Shown: positions 25,795 through 37,476 of the stretch, in pieces
Numbering within the stretch: the stretch's first letter is position 1
How the letters are laid out: the number at the start of each line of letters is the position of its first letter
Assembly (NCBI RefSeq): GCF_007556605.1
Contig: NZ_VJND01000007.1
Span: 1 to 64,000 of the forward strand
DNA: 64,000 nt
Direction: 5' to 3'
Origin: Tepidimonas sediminis
GTDB lineage: Bacteria; Pseudomonadota; Gammaproteobacteria; Burkholderiales; Burkholderiaceae_C
Made by a program: the position numbers and the translations under genes
Notes under the pieces: generated by a model
The model's database searches: none
The model's input: the letters and a program-made list of their open reading frames with translations, nothing else
What the model was told of the DNA's origin: nothing

Positions 25795-27126
25795 ATGAGC
25801 AACCTTCCCCCCATCCAAGTCGGCCTGCTGGGCATCGGCACCGTCGGCAGCGGCGTCTTCCGCGTGCTGCAGCGCAATCAGGAGGAGATCCGCCGCCGCG
25901 CCGGCCGCGGCATCGCGATCACGATGGTGGCCGACCTGGACACCGGGCGCGCGCGTTCGATCGTCGGCGATGCGGCGCAGGTGGTGGCCGACGCGCGCGC
26001 GGTGATCGCCAACCCGGCGATCGACATCGTCGTCGAGCTGATCGGCGGCTACGGCATCGCGCGCCAGCTGGTGATGGAGGCGATCGAGGCCGGCAAGCAC
26101 GTCGTCACCGCCAACAAGGCGCTGCTGGCGGTGCACGGCAGCGAGATCTTCGCCGCCGCGCAGGCCAAGGGCGTGATGGTGGCGTTCGAGGCCGCGGTGG
26201 CCGGCGGCATCCCGATCATCAAGGCGCTGCGCGAGGGCCTGACCGCCAACCGCATCCAGTGGGTGGCCGGCATCATCAACGGCACCACCAACTTCATCCT
26301 GTCGGAGATGCGCGACAAGGGGCTGGACTTCGACGTCGTGCTGAAGGAGGCGCAGCGCCTGGGCTACGCCGAGGCCGACCCGACGTTCGACATCGAGGGC
26401 ATCGACGCCGCGCACAAGGCCACGCTGATGAGCGCGCTGGCGTTCGGCATCCCGGTGCAGTTCGACAAGGCCTACGTCGAGGGCATCACCAAGCTGCAGG
26501 CAGCCGACATCCGCTACGCCGAGCAGCTCGGCTACCGCATCAAGCTGCTGGGCATCACCAAGCGCGTGGACGGCGGCGTGGAGCTGCGCGTGCACCCGAC
26601 GCTGGTGCCCGCCAGGCGGCTGATCGCCAACGTCGAGGGCGCGATGAACGCCGTCGTCGTGCAGGGCGATGCGGTCGGCACCACGCTCTACTACGGCAAG
26701 GGCGCCGGCAGCGAGCCGACCGCCAGCGCCGTCATCGCCGACCTGGTGGACGTGACGCGCCTGCACACCGCCGACCCGCAGCACCGCGTGCCGCACCTGG
26801 CGTTCCAGCCGCACGCGATGAGCGACCTGGCCGTGGTGCCGATGGAGCGGGTGGTGACCGGCTACTACCTGCGCCTGCGCGTGGCGGACCAACCCGGGGT
26901 GCTGGCCGACGTCACCGGGATTCTGGCGCGCGCCGGCATCAGCATCGACGCCGTGCTGCAGCGCGAGGCCGACGAGGTCGGCGGCGAGGGCAGCACGCAG
27001 ACCGACCTGATCATCCTGACGCACGACACCGCCGAAGGCACGATGAACGCCGCGCTGGCGGCGATGCAGGCGCTGCCGACCGTGCTGGCGCCGATCGTGC
27101 GCATCCGCAAGGAGGAGCTGGCCTGA
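25795..27126 (+). CDS. hom: Homoserine dehydrogenase
   Basis: This enzyme reduces aspartate semialdehyde to homoserine in threonine and methionine synthesis. It has an N-terminal NAD(P) fold (VGLLGIGTVGSGVF), the catalytic domain (GGIPIIKALREGLTANRI and GIINGTTNFILSEM), and a C-terminal ACT domain (VADQPGVLADVTGILARAGI) for feedback control. The start MSNLPPIQ gives 443 residues, the normal length. Starts at 25774 (ATG) and 25744 (GTG) are in frame and cannot be excluded. Its TGA shares a base with the thrC ATG. Confidence 0.95.
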   Translation: MSNLPPIQVGLLGIGTVGSGVFRVLQRNQEEIRRRAGRGIAITMVADLDTGRARSIVGDAAQVVADARAVIANPAIDIVVELIGGYGIARQLVMEAIEAGKHVVTANKALLAVHGSEIFAAAQAKGVMVAFEAAVAGGIPIIKALREGLTANRIQWVAGIINGTTNFILSEMRDKGLDFDVVLKEAQRLGYAEADPTFDIEGIDAAHKATLMSALAFGIPVQFDKAYVEGITKLQAADIRYAEQLGYRIKLLGITKRVDGGVELRVHPTLVPARRLIANVEGAMNAVVVQGDAVGTTLYYGKGAGSEPTASAVIADLVDVTRLHTADPQHRVPHLAFQPHAMSDLAVVPMERVVTGYYLRLRVADQPGVLADVTGILARAGISIDAVLQREADEVGGEGSTQTDLIILTHDTAEGTMNAALAAMQALPTVLAPIVRIRKEELA

Positions 27127-28559
27127 TGCTCTACCTCTCCACGCGCGGTCACCCCGAACGCCGCCGCTTCAGCGACATCCTGCTGGAGGGCCTGGCGCCC
27201 GACGGCGGCCTGTACCTGCCCGAGCGCTACCCGCGCCTGGAGGCGGCGGATCTGGCGCGCCTGCGCCGCACCTACCACGAGCAGGGCTACGCCGAGCTGG
27301 CGTTCGAGATCCTGCGCCTCTACATCGACGACATCCCGGCCGACGACCTGCGCGCGCTGCTGCGGCGCACCTACACCGCCGAGGTGTTCGGCACCGGCGA
27401 GATCGTGCCGCTGCGCCACCTGGAAAACGGCCTGTGGCTGGAGGCGCTGTCCAACGGGCCGACGCTGGCGTTCAAGGACATGGCGATGCAGCTGCTCGGC
27501 CAGCTGTTCGAGTATGAACTGGCGCGCCGCGGCGAGACGCTCAACATCCTGGGCGCCACGAGTGGCGACACCGGCAGCGCCGCCGAGTACGCGATGCGCG
27601 GCAAGCGCGGCATCCGCGTCTTCATGCTCAGCCCCCACGGGCGCATGAGCCCGTTCCAGCAGGCGCAGATGTACAGCCTGCAGGACCCCAACATCCACAA
27701 CCTCGCCATCGAAGGCGTGTTCGACGACTGCCAGGACATCGTCAAGGCGGTCAGCGCCGACCTCGAGTTCAAGCGCCGCCACCGCATCGGCACCGTCAAC
27801 TCGATCAACTGGGCACGCCTGCTGGCGCAGGTGGTGTACTACTTCGCCGGCTGGATCCAGGCCACCGAACGCGACGACGAGCGCGTGAGTTTTACCGTGC
27901 CGAGCGGCAACTTCGGCAACGTCTGCGCCGGCCACATCGCGCGCATGATGGGGCTGCCGATCGAGCGGCTGGTGGTGGCCACCAACGAGAACGACGTGCT
28001 GGACGAGTTCTTCCGCACCGGGGTCTACCGCGTGCGCGGCAGCGCCGACACCTACGAGACCTCCAGCCCCTCGATGGACATCAGCAAGGCGAGCAACTTC
28101 GAGCGCTTCGTCTTCGACCTGCTGGGGCGCGACGCCGAAGCCACCCGCCGGCTGTTCGCCGAGGAACTGGCGCGGCACGGGCGGTTCGACCTTTCGGCGC
28201 ACCCGGCCTTCGCGCGCGCGCGGGAGGTGTTCGGCTTTGCCAGCGGGCGCAGCACGCACGCCGACCGGCTGGCCACGATCCGCGACGTCTGGCAGCGTCA
28301 CGCGATGCTGATCGACCCGCACACCGCCGACGGCGTCAAGGTGGCGCGCGAGCACCTGCAGCCGGGCGTGCCGATGATCGTGCTGGAGACGGCGCTGCCG
28401 GCCAAGTTCGCCGCCACCATCGTCGAGGCCACGGGCCGCGAGCCGGATCGACCCGCGCACCTGGTCGGCATCGAAAGCCTGCCCAAGCGCGTGCGCGTGA
28501 TGCCGGCGGATGCGGCGCAGGTCAAGGCCTACATCGCCGAGGTCTGCGCCGCCGACTGA
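27126..28559 (+). CDS. thrC: Threonine synthase
   Basis: This 477-residue PLP enzyme converts O-phosphohomoserine to threonine. The N-terminus MLYLSTRGHPERRRFSDILL is typical, and the PLP lysine lies in GPTLAFKDMAMQLLGQL. ILGATSGDTGSAAEYAMRGK and FTVPSGNFGNVCAG bind the phosphate and cofactor. It is the long, proteobacterial/yeast type. The ATG overlaps the hom stop by one base, so the two are translationally coupled. thrB (homoserine kinase) is not nearby. Confidence 0.97.
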   Translation: MLYLSTRGHPERRRFSDILLEGLAPDGGLYLPERYPRLEAADLARLRRTYHEQGYAELAFEILRLYIDDIPADDLRALLRRTYTAEVFGTGEIVPLRHLENGLWLEALSNGPTLAFKDMAMQLLGQLFEYELARRGETLNILGATSGDTGSAAEYAMRGKRGIRVFMLSPHGRMSPFQQAQMYSLQDPNIHNLAIEGVFDDCQDIVKAVSADLEFKRRHRIGTVNSINWARLLAQVVYYFAGWIQATERDDERVSFTVPSGNFGNVCAGHIARMMGLPIERLVVATNENDVLDEFFRTGVYRVRGSADTYETSSPSMDISKASNFERFVFDLLGRDAEATRRLFAEELARHGRFDLSAHPAFARAREVFGFASGRSTHADRLATIRDVWQRHAMLIDPHTADGVKVAREHLQPGVPMIVLETALPAKFAATIVEATGREPDRPAHLVGIESLPKRVRVMPADAAQVKAYIAEVCAAD

Positions 28560-28573
28560 CGGGGAGGGCTGGG

Positions 28574-29908
28574 ATGGGCACACCGACCGAGACGACCGCC
28601 GCGCCGCCGCCGGCGCGCGCGCCGCTGATGACGGTGGAGGAGGCGCTGCAGCGCCTGCTGCAGGCGGTGCAGCCGCTGGACCTGCCGGTGGAGGAGGTGC
28701 CGCTGGAGGAGGCCGACGGGCGCGTGCTGGCGTCCGACGTCGTCGCCGGGCTGGACGTGCCGGGCTTCGACAACAGCCAGATGGACGGCTACGCGGTGCG
28801 CGCAGCCGACGTTGCCGCCGCCGTGGCCGAGGGGCGGCCGCTGCCGGTGGCGCAGCGCATCGCCGCCGGGGCGTTCGGCGCCGCGCTGCAACCGGGGACG
28901 GTGGCGCGCATCTTCACCGGCGCGCCGCTGCCGGCGGGGGCGGATGCCGTCGTGATGCAGGAGGAGGCGCAGCCGGCCGAAGCGCCGCCCGGGGCCGACC
29001 CGACGGCAGGCGTGCATGGGTGGGTGCGCTTCGCGTCGGCGCCGGCCCTTGGGCAGTGGGTGCGGCGTCGCGGCGAGGACGTGGCGCGTGGTGCGGTGGC
29101 GCTGGCCGCCGGTCTGCGGCTGCGTCCGGCGCATCTGGGTGTGGCGGCCTCGATCGGCGTGGCGCGGCTGCCGGTGCGCCGGCGCCTGCGCGTGGCGCTG
29201 GCGCCCACCGGCGACGAGCTGGTGCAGCCCGGCACGGTGCCACCCGAGCGGCTGCCACCCGGTGCGATCTACAACAGCAGCCGCTACGCGCTGGTGCCGC
29301 TGCTGCGCCGGCTGGGGTTCGAGGTGACGGTGTTGCCGGTGCTGTCGGATGAGCGCGCCGCCACCGAGCGGGCGCTGGCGCAGGCGGCGCTGACGCACGA
29401 CGCCCTGCTGACCACCGGCGGCGTGTCGGTTGGCGAGGCCGACCACGTCAAGCCCGCGGTGCAGGCGCTCGGCGGGCTGGACCTGTGGCAGGTCTCGATG
29501 AAGCCCGGCAAGCCGTTCATGCACGGCTTCATCGATCGCGAGCGGCTCGGCGGGCAGGGGCGCTGCCACGTGTTCGGGCTGCCGGGCAACCCGGTTTCCA
29601 GCCTCGTGACCTTCCTGCTGCTGGCGCGGCCGGCGCTGCTGCGGCTGGCCGGCGCGGTGGTGGCGCCGGCGCTGCCGCCGGCGCTGCTGGCGCGCGCCGA
29701 CTTCGACTGGCCGCGGCCGGACAAGCGGCGCGAGTTCGTGCGCGTGCGCCGCAACGCCGACGGCGGGCTGGAGGTGTTCGCGAACCAGAATTCCTCCGTG
29801 CTGACGTCGGTGGCGTGGGCTGATGGCCTGGCGGACATCGCCGCCGGGCGCACGCTGCGCCGTGGCGAGCTGGTGCCGTACTGGCCGCTGGCGGATTTCT
29901 TGGTTTGA
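28574..29908 (+). CDS. moeA: Molybdopterin molybdotransferase MoeA
   Basis: This 444-residue enzyme inserts molybdate into adenylated molybdopterin. Family segments are LEEADGRVLASDVVAGLDVP, FDNSQMDGYAVRAAD, RIFTGAPLPAGADAVVMQEE, TGDELVQPGT, YNSSRYAL, TTGGVSVGEADHVK and FGLPGNPVSSLVTF. It starts 14 bp after thrC with GGGGAGGGCTGGG as ribosome site and is followed by moaD and moaE. The link with threonine synthesis genes is a recurrent gene order in Burkholderiales rather than a shared pathway. Confidence 0.96.
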   Translation: MGTPTETTAAPPPARAPLMTVEEALQRLLQAVQPLDLPVEEVPLEEADGRVLASDVVAGLDVPGFDNSQMDGYAVRAADVAAAVAEGRPLPVAQRIAAGAFGAALQPGTVARIFTGAPLPAGADAVVMQEEAQPAEAPPGADPTAGVHGWVRFASAPALGQWVRRRGEDVARGAVALAAGLRLRPAHLGVAASIGVARLPVRRRLRVALAPTGDELVQPGTVPPERLPPGAIYNSSRYALVPLLRRLGFEVTVLPVLSDERAATERALAQAALTHDALLTTGGVSVGEADHVKPAVQALGGLDLWQVSMKPGKPFMHGFIDRERLGGQGRCHVFGLPGNPVSSLVTFLLLARPALLRLAGAVVAPALPPALLARADFDWPRPDKRREFVRVRRNADGGLEVFANQNSSVLTSVAWADGLADIAAGRTLRRGELVPYWPLADFLV

Positions 29909-29933
29909 TGGGGAGACCTGCCGGGGAGATTCG

Positions 29934-30185
29934 ATGCGCGTCACGGTGAAATACTTTGCGGCGCTGCGTGAGCAGCTCGGCACCGCGCAGGAGCAGCTCG
30001 ACACGGACGCCGCCACGCTGCAGGCGCTGCGCGAGCAGCTGCGCGCGCGCGGCGGCGTCTGGGCCGAGGCGCTGGCCGAGGGGCGGCCGCTGCGCATGGC
30101 GCTCGACCAGGCGATGGCCGACGGCGCCGCCGCGCTGCACGACGGTGCCGAGGTGGCGTTCTTTCCGCCCGTCACCGGAGGATGA
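29934..30185 (+). CDS. moaD: Molybdopterin synthase sulfur carrier subunit MoaD
   Basis: This 83-residue ubiquitin-fold protein carries sulfur as a C-terminal thiocarboxylate. It starts MRVTVKYFAALREQLG and ends FFPPVTGG with the required Gly-Gly. The ATG follows GGGGAGATTCG. An open frame extends upstream into moeA but is a shadow. MoaE starts 4 bp after the stop, so the two subunits are made together. Confidence 0.95.
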   Translation: MRVTVKYFAALREQLGTAQEQLDTDAATLQALREQLRARGGVWAEALAEGRPLRMALDQAMADGAAALHDGAEVAFFPPVTGG

Positions 30186-30189
30186 GGCC

Positions 30190-30672
30190 ATGACTCTGCA
30201 GCGGCGCAGCGTGACGATCCAGACCGAACCCTTCGAGCTCGGCGCCGAGGTGGCGGCGCTGCGGGCGGGCGATGCCGGCGTCGGCGCGGTGTGCGCGTTC
30301 CTCGGCACCGTGCGCGACGTCAACGACGGCGACGCGGTGGCCACGCTGGAGCTGGAGCACTACCCGGGCATGACCGAGCGCGCCATCGACGCGATGATCG
30401 ATGAGGCGGCGCGGCGCTTCGACATCCGCGGCGTGCGCGTCATCCACCGCGTCGGGGTGCTCCAGCCGCAGGATCCGATCGTGCTGGTGGCGGTGACCTC
30501 GGCGCACCGCGGCCAGGCGTTTGCGGCGTGCGAGTTCCTGATGGACTACCTCAAGACCCAGGCGCCGTTCTGGAAGAAGGAGCACACGCCGCAGGGCGCG
30601 CGCTGGGTCGATGCGCGCGTCAGCGACGATGCGGCGCTGGCGCGCTGGGGCATCCAGGCAAAGAACGCCTGA
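30190..30672 (+). CDS. moaE: Molybdopterin synthase catalytic subunit MoaE
   Basis: This 160-residue subunit uses the MoaD thiocarboxylate to convert precursor Z to molybdopterin. Diagnostic parts are GAVCAFLGTVRDVNDGDAV, LELEHYPGMTERAI, HRVGVLQPQDPIVLVAV and DYLKTQAPFWKKE with the catalytic lysines. An AGGAGGATGAGGCC region overlapping the end of moaD supplies the ribosome site. It ends the biosynthetic run; a separate heat-shock promoter follows. Confidence 0.96.
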   Translation: MTLQRRSVTIQTEPFELGAEVAALRAGDAGVGAVCAFLGTVRDVNDGDAVATLELEHYPGMTERAIDAMIDEAARRFDIRGVRVIHRVGVLQPQDPIVLVAVTSAHRGQAFAACEFLMDYLKTQAPFWKKEHTPQGARWVDARVSDDAALARWGIQAKNA

Positions 30673-30724
30673 ACGGCGTGCTGGCGCGCGCCGGCGGCGT
30701 TTGATCCGCGTCAACGACGCCGGG

Positions 30725-30753
30725 CTTGAAAGCGCGGCACAGTCGCCCCACAT
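30725..30753 (+). promoter_or_regulatory. Sigma-32 heat-shock promoter of clpB
   Basis: CTTGAAA (30725-30731), a 14-bp spacer, and CCCCACAT (30746-30753) match the sigma-32 consensus (CTTGAAA-N12-14-CCCCATNT) with one difference. The element lies 34 bp before the clpB ATG. Confidence 0.88.
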
Positions 30754-30786
30754 GGAACGGCAGTCAACCTTTTCGGAGCCCCTTCC

Positions 30787-33390
<2,604 letters not shown>

Positions 33391-33434
33391 AGGCGCGGCG
33401 GGGGCGCGGCGGCCCCGCCTGCGGGCTGACCCAG

Positions 33435-33470
33435 GCCCCTGCCGGTTCGCCGGCGGGGGCTTTGGCTTTT
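33435..33470 (+). terminator. Intrinsic terminator of clpB
   Basis: GCCCCTGCCGG (33435-33445) pairs with CCGGCGGGGGC (33450-33460), allowing one G-U pair, around a UUCG tetraloop. TTTGGCTTTT follows. It lies 44 bp after the clpB stop and may also block transcription entering the convergent epimerase gene. Confidence 0.88.
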
Positions 33471-33477
33471 GCGGGGC

Positions 33478-34515
33478 TCAGAGGCCGTGGTATTCCCGGT
33501 ACCACCGCACGAACCGCGCCACGCCCTCACGGAACGGCGTGCGCGGCGCGTAGCCGGTCAGGCGCTTCAGCAGCCCGCAGTCGGCCCAGGTGGCCGGAAC
33601 ATCCCCGGCCTGCATCGGAAGATGACGGCGCTGTGCGGGGCGGCCGACCTCGGCCTCGATCGCCTCGACGAAGTCCAGCAGGCGCACCTTGTCGGAGTTG
33701 CCGATGTTGACCACGCGCCACGGCGCGGCGGGGCTCAGCGTGTCGCCCTCCACCGGCTGCCAGCCCGCTTCGGGCGTGCGCGCCTCAGGCGCCGGCGGGA
33801 CGGCCTCGATCAGCAGCCGGATCGCGTGCACGAGGTCGTCCACGTAGGTGAAGTCGCGCCACATGTCGCCGTGGTTGTAGATCTCGATCGGCGTGCCCTC
33901 CAGAATCCCGCGCGTGAACTTGAACAGCGCCATGTCCGGCCGCCCCCACGGGCCGTAGACGGTGAAGAACCGGAACATCGTCGTCGGCACGCCGTGGAGG
34001 TGCGCCCAGGCGTGGCTCATCGCCTCGTTGGCCTTCTTGGTGGCGGCGTACAAGGTCAGCGGCCAGTCGGTCTTCTGCTGCTCGTCGAACGGCAGCGCCT
34101 CGTTGGCGCCGTAGACGCTGCTGGTGGAGGCCATCAGCAGGTGGCGGGGTTTGAGCTCCCGGGCCACCTCCAGCACGTGGAAGGTGCCGATCAGGTTGGC
34201 GTCCACGTAGGCGCGCGGGTTTTCCAGGCTGTAGCGCACACCGGCCTGGGCGGCCAGGTGGACGATGACGTCGGGCTGCGCGGCGCGCGCGGCGGCCTCA
34301 AGCGCCGGCAGGTCCTCCAGCATCGCCTCGGTGGCGGCAAATCCAGGGTGTTCGCGCAGCAGCGCGTGGCGACGGTGCTTGAGCCGCACGTCGTAGTAGT
34401 CGGTGAGACCATCGTAGCCGTGCACCGCATGGCCTTCCTCCAGCAGCCGCCTCGCCAGGTGAAAGCCGATGAAGCCGGCGGTGCCGGTGATGAAGACGCG
34501 CATCGGTGTGGCCAT
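33478..34515 (-). CDS. NAD-dependent epimerase, UDP-glucuronate epimerase type
   Basis: This 345-residue extended short-chain dehydrogenase resembles UDP-glucuronate 4-/5-epimerases (CapI/WbnF-like). It has the nucleotide motif [48 protein letters not shown] and the catalytic YAATKKANE (Tyr-X3-Lys). [15 protein letters not shown] and [12 protein letters not shown] are typical of this group. The start MATPMRVF is 4 bp past the ATPase stop. With ugd upstream, the pair could convert UDP-glucose to UDP-galacturonate or a similar acidic sugar for surface polysaccharide. Confidence 0.92.
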   Translation of the reverse strand: MATPMRVFITGTAGFIGFHLARRLLEEGHAVHGYDGLTDYYDVRLKHRRHALLREHPGFAATEAMLEDLPALEAAARAAQPDVIVHLAAQAGVRYSLENPRAYVDANLIGTFHVLEVARELKPRHLLMASTSSVYGANEALPFDEQQKTDWPLTLYAATKKANEAMSHAWAHLHGVPTTMFRFFTVYGPWGRPDMALFKFTRGILEGTPIEIYNHGDMWRDFTYVDDLVHAIRLLIEAVPPAPEARTPEAGWQPVEGDTLSPAAPWRVVNIGNSDKVRLLDFVEAIEAEVGRPAQRRHLPMQAGDVPATWADCGLLKRLTGYAPRTPFREGVARFVRWYREYHGL

Positions 34516-34519
34516 CGCT

Positions 34520-36127
34520 TCACATCCCCCACACGCCAATCGTGCGGCCGCCGATGGTTTCCGTGCGGTGGAAGATCTTCTCCTCCCAGCTTCGTCCGGG
34601 CCGGCGGTCGAAGACGATCAGGTGCGCTTCCTGCGCGCCGCACTGGTCGGCATACGCCGCCGTCTGGGTGAGCCCTTCCTCGATCGTCGCTTCCAGGCTC
34701 CTGTGCAGGATCTTGAGTTCGAGGACGATGCGCTGCACCGGCCCGAGAAAGCCTTGCGCTTCATCCAGCGGCCACTCGAGGAAGAGGTCGGTTCGGCGAC
34801 GGCCGAGGCCGTACTCGCGGCTGATGCGCCCGCCACCGTTGACGATCCTCTGCAGGAAGGCCTGCAAGAGCAGCTGCGGGCCGGCTTCCTTGTATTGAAA
34901 GCGCTCGATCCAGGCGTCGGCGTTCTCGCGGAAGAACTGCTGGAAGGCCGCAAGGAGCTTGTCCATGTCCAGCCGCCGGTCGCTCGGGCGGACGTACCAG
35001 GCCTGCTCGTGGGTGATGGTGATCTGGCGCGTCCAGGTCAGTTCACGGGGGATGACTTCACGGTAGATGCGGTTGGCGATCCTGAGCTGCGGGCGGGTTT
35101 CGATGAGGCCCAGGTCGGCGACGTATTCGACGTCTTCGGTGGGCAGGGTGTCATGGGGGTTCTCGCCTGCAAGGATCCGGCTGATGACGGCGTGCACGCG
35201 TGGCTCTCTGAGCTTGTCGGTGAGCTGATCGAGGTGCGTGGCGCGGCTCTGGATCAGGCGCTCGCGCGCGGCCTTGTAGCGCTCCAGCGTCACCGGCAGC
35301 GCGCGGTTCTTGCGTAGTTCTCTATCCTGCCAGGTGCATTCGTGCCCCAGGGCATTGACCAGCCACGGCTGGCCCCGGGTGTCTTCCCAGAGTTCCGCCC
35401 AGATGGCTTCCTCGAAACGCTGACCCGTGGCTTCGGTGTGCTGCAGCCACAGCGCGCGCGTTTCTTCTTCGCTGAAGTTGCCCAGCCGGATCGAGGCGGC
35501 CTTGATGTTGAAGGCGCTGCCGCCCGTGATGATCTCGCCGTCGCCGCTGTGGATGCGGTAGTCGCGCACATCCCGCACGCCGCACAGCACCACCGTCTGC
35601 GGAAAGGCCGCCGGCCGCTGCGCGTAGCCGGCGCGGATCTGGCGCAGCAGCGAGATCAGCGTGTCGCCGATCAGGGCGTCGACTTCGTCCAGCAGCAGCA
35701 CCGCGGGGCGCTGCGGCGCCATCTGGCTCCAGTGCCGCAGCAGGGCGGTGAGGCGGTCGCGCGCGTCGATGGCTTCGCCTTCGCGGCGGTACCAGTCGTA
35801 GAGCGCACGCTCGCCGGTGGCGTCCTCGATGCTGCGGGCGATGGCGTGACAGGCGGCGCTGATGCCGGCCTGCACGTCGCCACGGGCGGCCTGCGCGCCT
35901 TCGATGTTGGCGTAGGCGCAGCGGTAGCGCCCCTGCCGGTTCAGATGCTCCATCAGCACCAGCAGCGCCGTGGTCTTGCCGGTCTGGCGCGGGGCGTGCA
36001 GCACGAAGTAGCGCTTGGCCTCGATCAGCGATTCGATCTCGGCCAGATCCACGCGCGCCAAGGGATCCAGCAGGTAGTGATCGCCTGGAATCGACGGGCC
36101 GGCGGTGTTGAACTGCCTCTCCGTCAC
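34520..36127 (-). CDS. AAA ATPase fused to a PD-(D/E)XK nuclease-like domain
   Basis: This 535-residue protein has an N-terminal P-loop ATPase with Walker A APRQTGKT (45-52) and Walker B VLLLDEVD (Asp147-Glu148), then a helical middle and a C-terminal restriction-like nuclease fold. Nuclease residues are Asp447 in RRTDLFLEW, Glu470 and Lys472 in IVLELKIL, and a RecB-type QxxxY motif at Gln488-Tyr492. The start is GTG, overlapping the ugd stop by 4 bp. It sits between ugd and the epimerase, where no such protein is needed for sugar metabolism, and by eye is less GC-rich than its neighbours. It may be an acquired gene. Its role is unknown. Confidence 0.82.
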   Translation of the reverse strand: MTERQFNTAGPSIPGDHYLLDPLARVDLAEIESLIEAKRYFVLHAPRQTGKTTALLVLMEHLNRQGRYRCAYANIEGAQAARGDVQAGISAACHAIARSIEDATGERALYDWYRREGEAIDARDRLTALLRHWSQMAPQRPAVLLLDEVDALIGDTLISLLRQIRAGYAQRPAAFPQTVVLCGVRDVRDYRIHSGDGEIITGGSAFNIKAASIRLGNFSEEETRALWLQHTEATGQRFEEAIWAELWEDTRGQPWLVNALGHECTWQDRELRKNRALPVTLERYKAARERLIQSRATHLDQLTDKLREPRVHAVISRILAGENPHDTLPTEDVEYVADLGLIETRPQLRIANRIYREVIPRELTWTRQITITHEQAWYVRPSDRRLDMDKLLAAFQQFFRENADAWIERFQYKEAGPQLLLQAFLQRIVNGGGRISREYGLGRRRTDLFLEWPLDEAQGFLGPVQRIVLELKILHRSLEATIEEGLTQTAAYADQCGAQEAHLIVFDRRPGRSWEEKIFHRTETIGGRTIGVWGM

Positions 36128-37353
36128 GCATCCCCTCCGAAAAGATCGCGGGTGTAAACACGTTCGGCCACGTCTTCCAAATCCGGGTGGTGGCGGTTGG
36201 CCAGGATCAGGTCGGCCTGCGCCTTGAAGGCCGCCAGGTCCTTCAGCACCGGCGAGCGGAAGAAGTCGTCGCCGTCGTAGGCCGGCTCGTAGACGATCAC
36301 CGGCACGCCCTTGGCCTTGAGGCGCTTCATGACGCCCTGGATCGCCGAGGCGCGGAAGTTGTCCGAGCCCTGCTTCATGACGAGGCGGTAGACGCCGACC
36401 ACCGGGGCGCGCCCGCCGGGGGTGGACAGGGTCTGCAGCCGGCGCAGCACGTCGTCGGCGATGAAGTCCTTGCGCGTGGCGTTGGCCGAGACGATGGCGG
36501 CGATCAGGTTCTGCGGCACGTCGCGGTAGTTGGCCAGCAGCTGCTTGGTGTCCTTCGGCAGGCAGTAGCCGCCGTAGCCGAAGCTGGGGTTGTTGTAGCC
36601 GGCGCCGATGCGCGGGTCCAGGCACACGCCGTCGATGATCTGGCGCGTGTCCAGCCCGTGCGTGGCGGCGTAGGTGTCCAGCTCGTTGAAGAACGCCACG
36701 CGCATGGCCAGGTACGTGTTGGCGAACAGCTTGATCGCCTCGGCTTCGGTCGGGTCGGTCAGCAGCACCGGGACGCGCTCGGGCGCGCGGCAGCCCTGGC
36801 GCAGCAGCTCGGCGACGAGCTGCCCGCGCGGGCCGCGGTCGCCGACGACGATGCGGCTGGGGGCGAGGTTGTCTTCCAGCGCCCGGCCCTCGCGCAGGAA
36901 TTCGGGCGAGAAGACGATGCGGTCGGTGGCGTGGCGCTGGCGCAGCCGCGCGGTGAACCCCACCGGCACGGTGGACTTGATGACCAGCGTGCTGCTCGGG
37001 TGGGCTGCCAGCGCCTGCGCCGCCACCGCCTCGACGCTGGAGGTGTCGAAGGCGTTCGTGACCGGGTCGTAGTCGGTGGGGGTGGCGATGACGACGACAT
37101 CGGCGCTGGCCAGCGCCTGCGCGGCGTCGGTGGTGGCGGCCAGCTGCAGGTCGGCGCGCTCGCGCAGCCATTGTTCCGCCAGCCCGTCGTGGACGGTGGG
37201 GCGGCGCGCCTGCAGCGCCGCCACGCGCCGCGGGTCGATGTCCAGCACGGTGACGGGATGGTGCTGCGCCAGCAGCAGCGCGTTGGCCAGGCCGACGTAG
37301 CCGGCGCCGGCCACCGTGATGCGCAGCGCGTCGGTTGGGGCAGGAAGCGTCAT
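36124..37353 (-). CDS. ugd: UDP-glucose 6-dehydrogenase
   Basis: This 409-residue enzyme oxidises UDP-glucose to UDP-glucuronate with two NAD. It has the Rossmann motif [54 protein letters not shown] and the catalytic Cys264 in [16 protein letters not shown]. It is the short type of about 390-410 residues, as in enterobacteria. ATG at 37353 (MTLPAPTD) is chosen; the open frame upstream reaches across the divergent glycosyltransferase start. It leads a three-gene minus-strand operon. Confidence 0.94.
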   Translation of the reverse strand: MTLPAPTDALRITVAGAGYVGLANALLLAQHHPVTVLDIDPRRVAALQARRPTVHDGLAEQWLRERADLQLAATTDAAQALASADVVVIATPTDYDPVTNAFDTSSVEAVAAQALAAHPSSTLVIKSTVPVGFTARLRQRHATDRIVFSPEFLREGRALEDNLAPSRIVVGDRGPRGQLVAELLRQGCRAPERVPVLLTDPTEAEAIKLFANTYLAMRVAFFNELDTYAATHGLDTRQIIDGVCLDPRIGAGYNNPSFGYGGYCLPKDTKQLLANYRDVPQNLIAAIVSANATRKDFIADDVLRRLQTLSTPGGRAPVVGVYRLVMKQGSDNFRASAIQGVMKRLKAKGVPVIVYEPAYDGDDFFRSPVLKDLAAFKAQADLILANRHHPDLEDVAERVYTRDLFGGDA

Positions 37354-37389
37354 GGAAGCATCGGCGGATGTCAGGACTGGACGCGGCGC

Positions 37390-37395
37390 AGTATA
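37390..37395 (-). promoter_or_regulatory. -10 box for the ugd operon
   Basis: TATACT on the minus strand (37395-37390) lies 36 bp before the ugd ATG in the 123-bp divergent gap. No convincing -35 is seen at 17 bp. Confidence 0.35.
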
Positions 37396-37476
37396 CGGGG
37401 CGGACACGGGCGGCCGCGCGCGCCCAGGCGAATGCGATACTCCGCGCTGTCCTGACGCCTCCGTTCGTCCGTTCCC

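Noticed and set aside
28529-30175. 548-codon minus-strand open frame opposite moeA
   Set aside because: It is antisense to a well-conserved gene, with the low-complexity composition expected from high GC third positions.
34520-36127. Calling the ATPase-nuclease gene a defence island
   Set aside because: No methylase, toxin-antitoxin pair, integrase, transposase, tRNA or direct repeats flank it; only a single unusual gene is seen.
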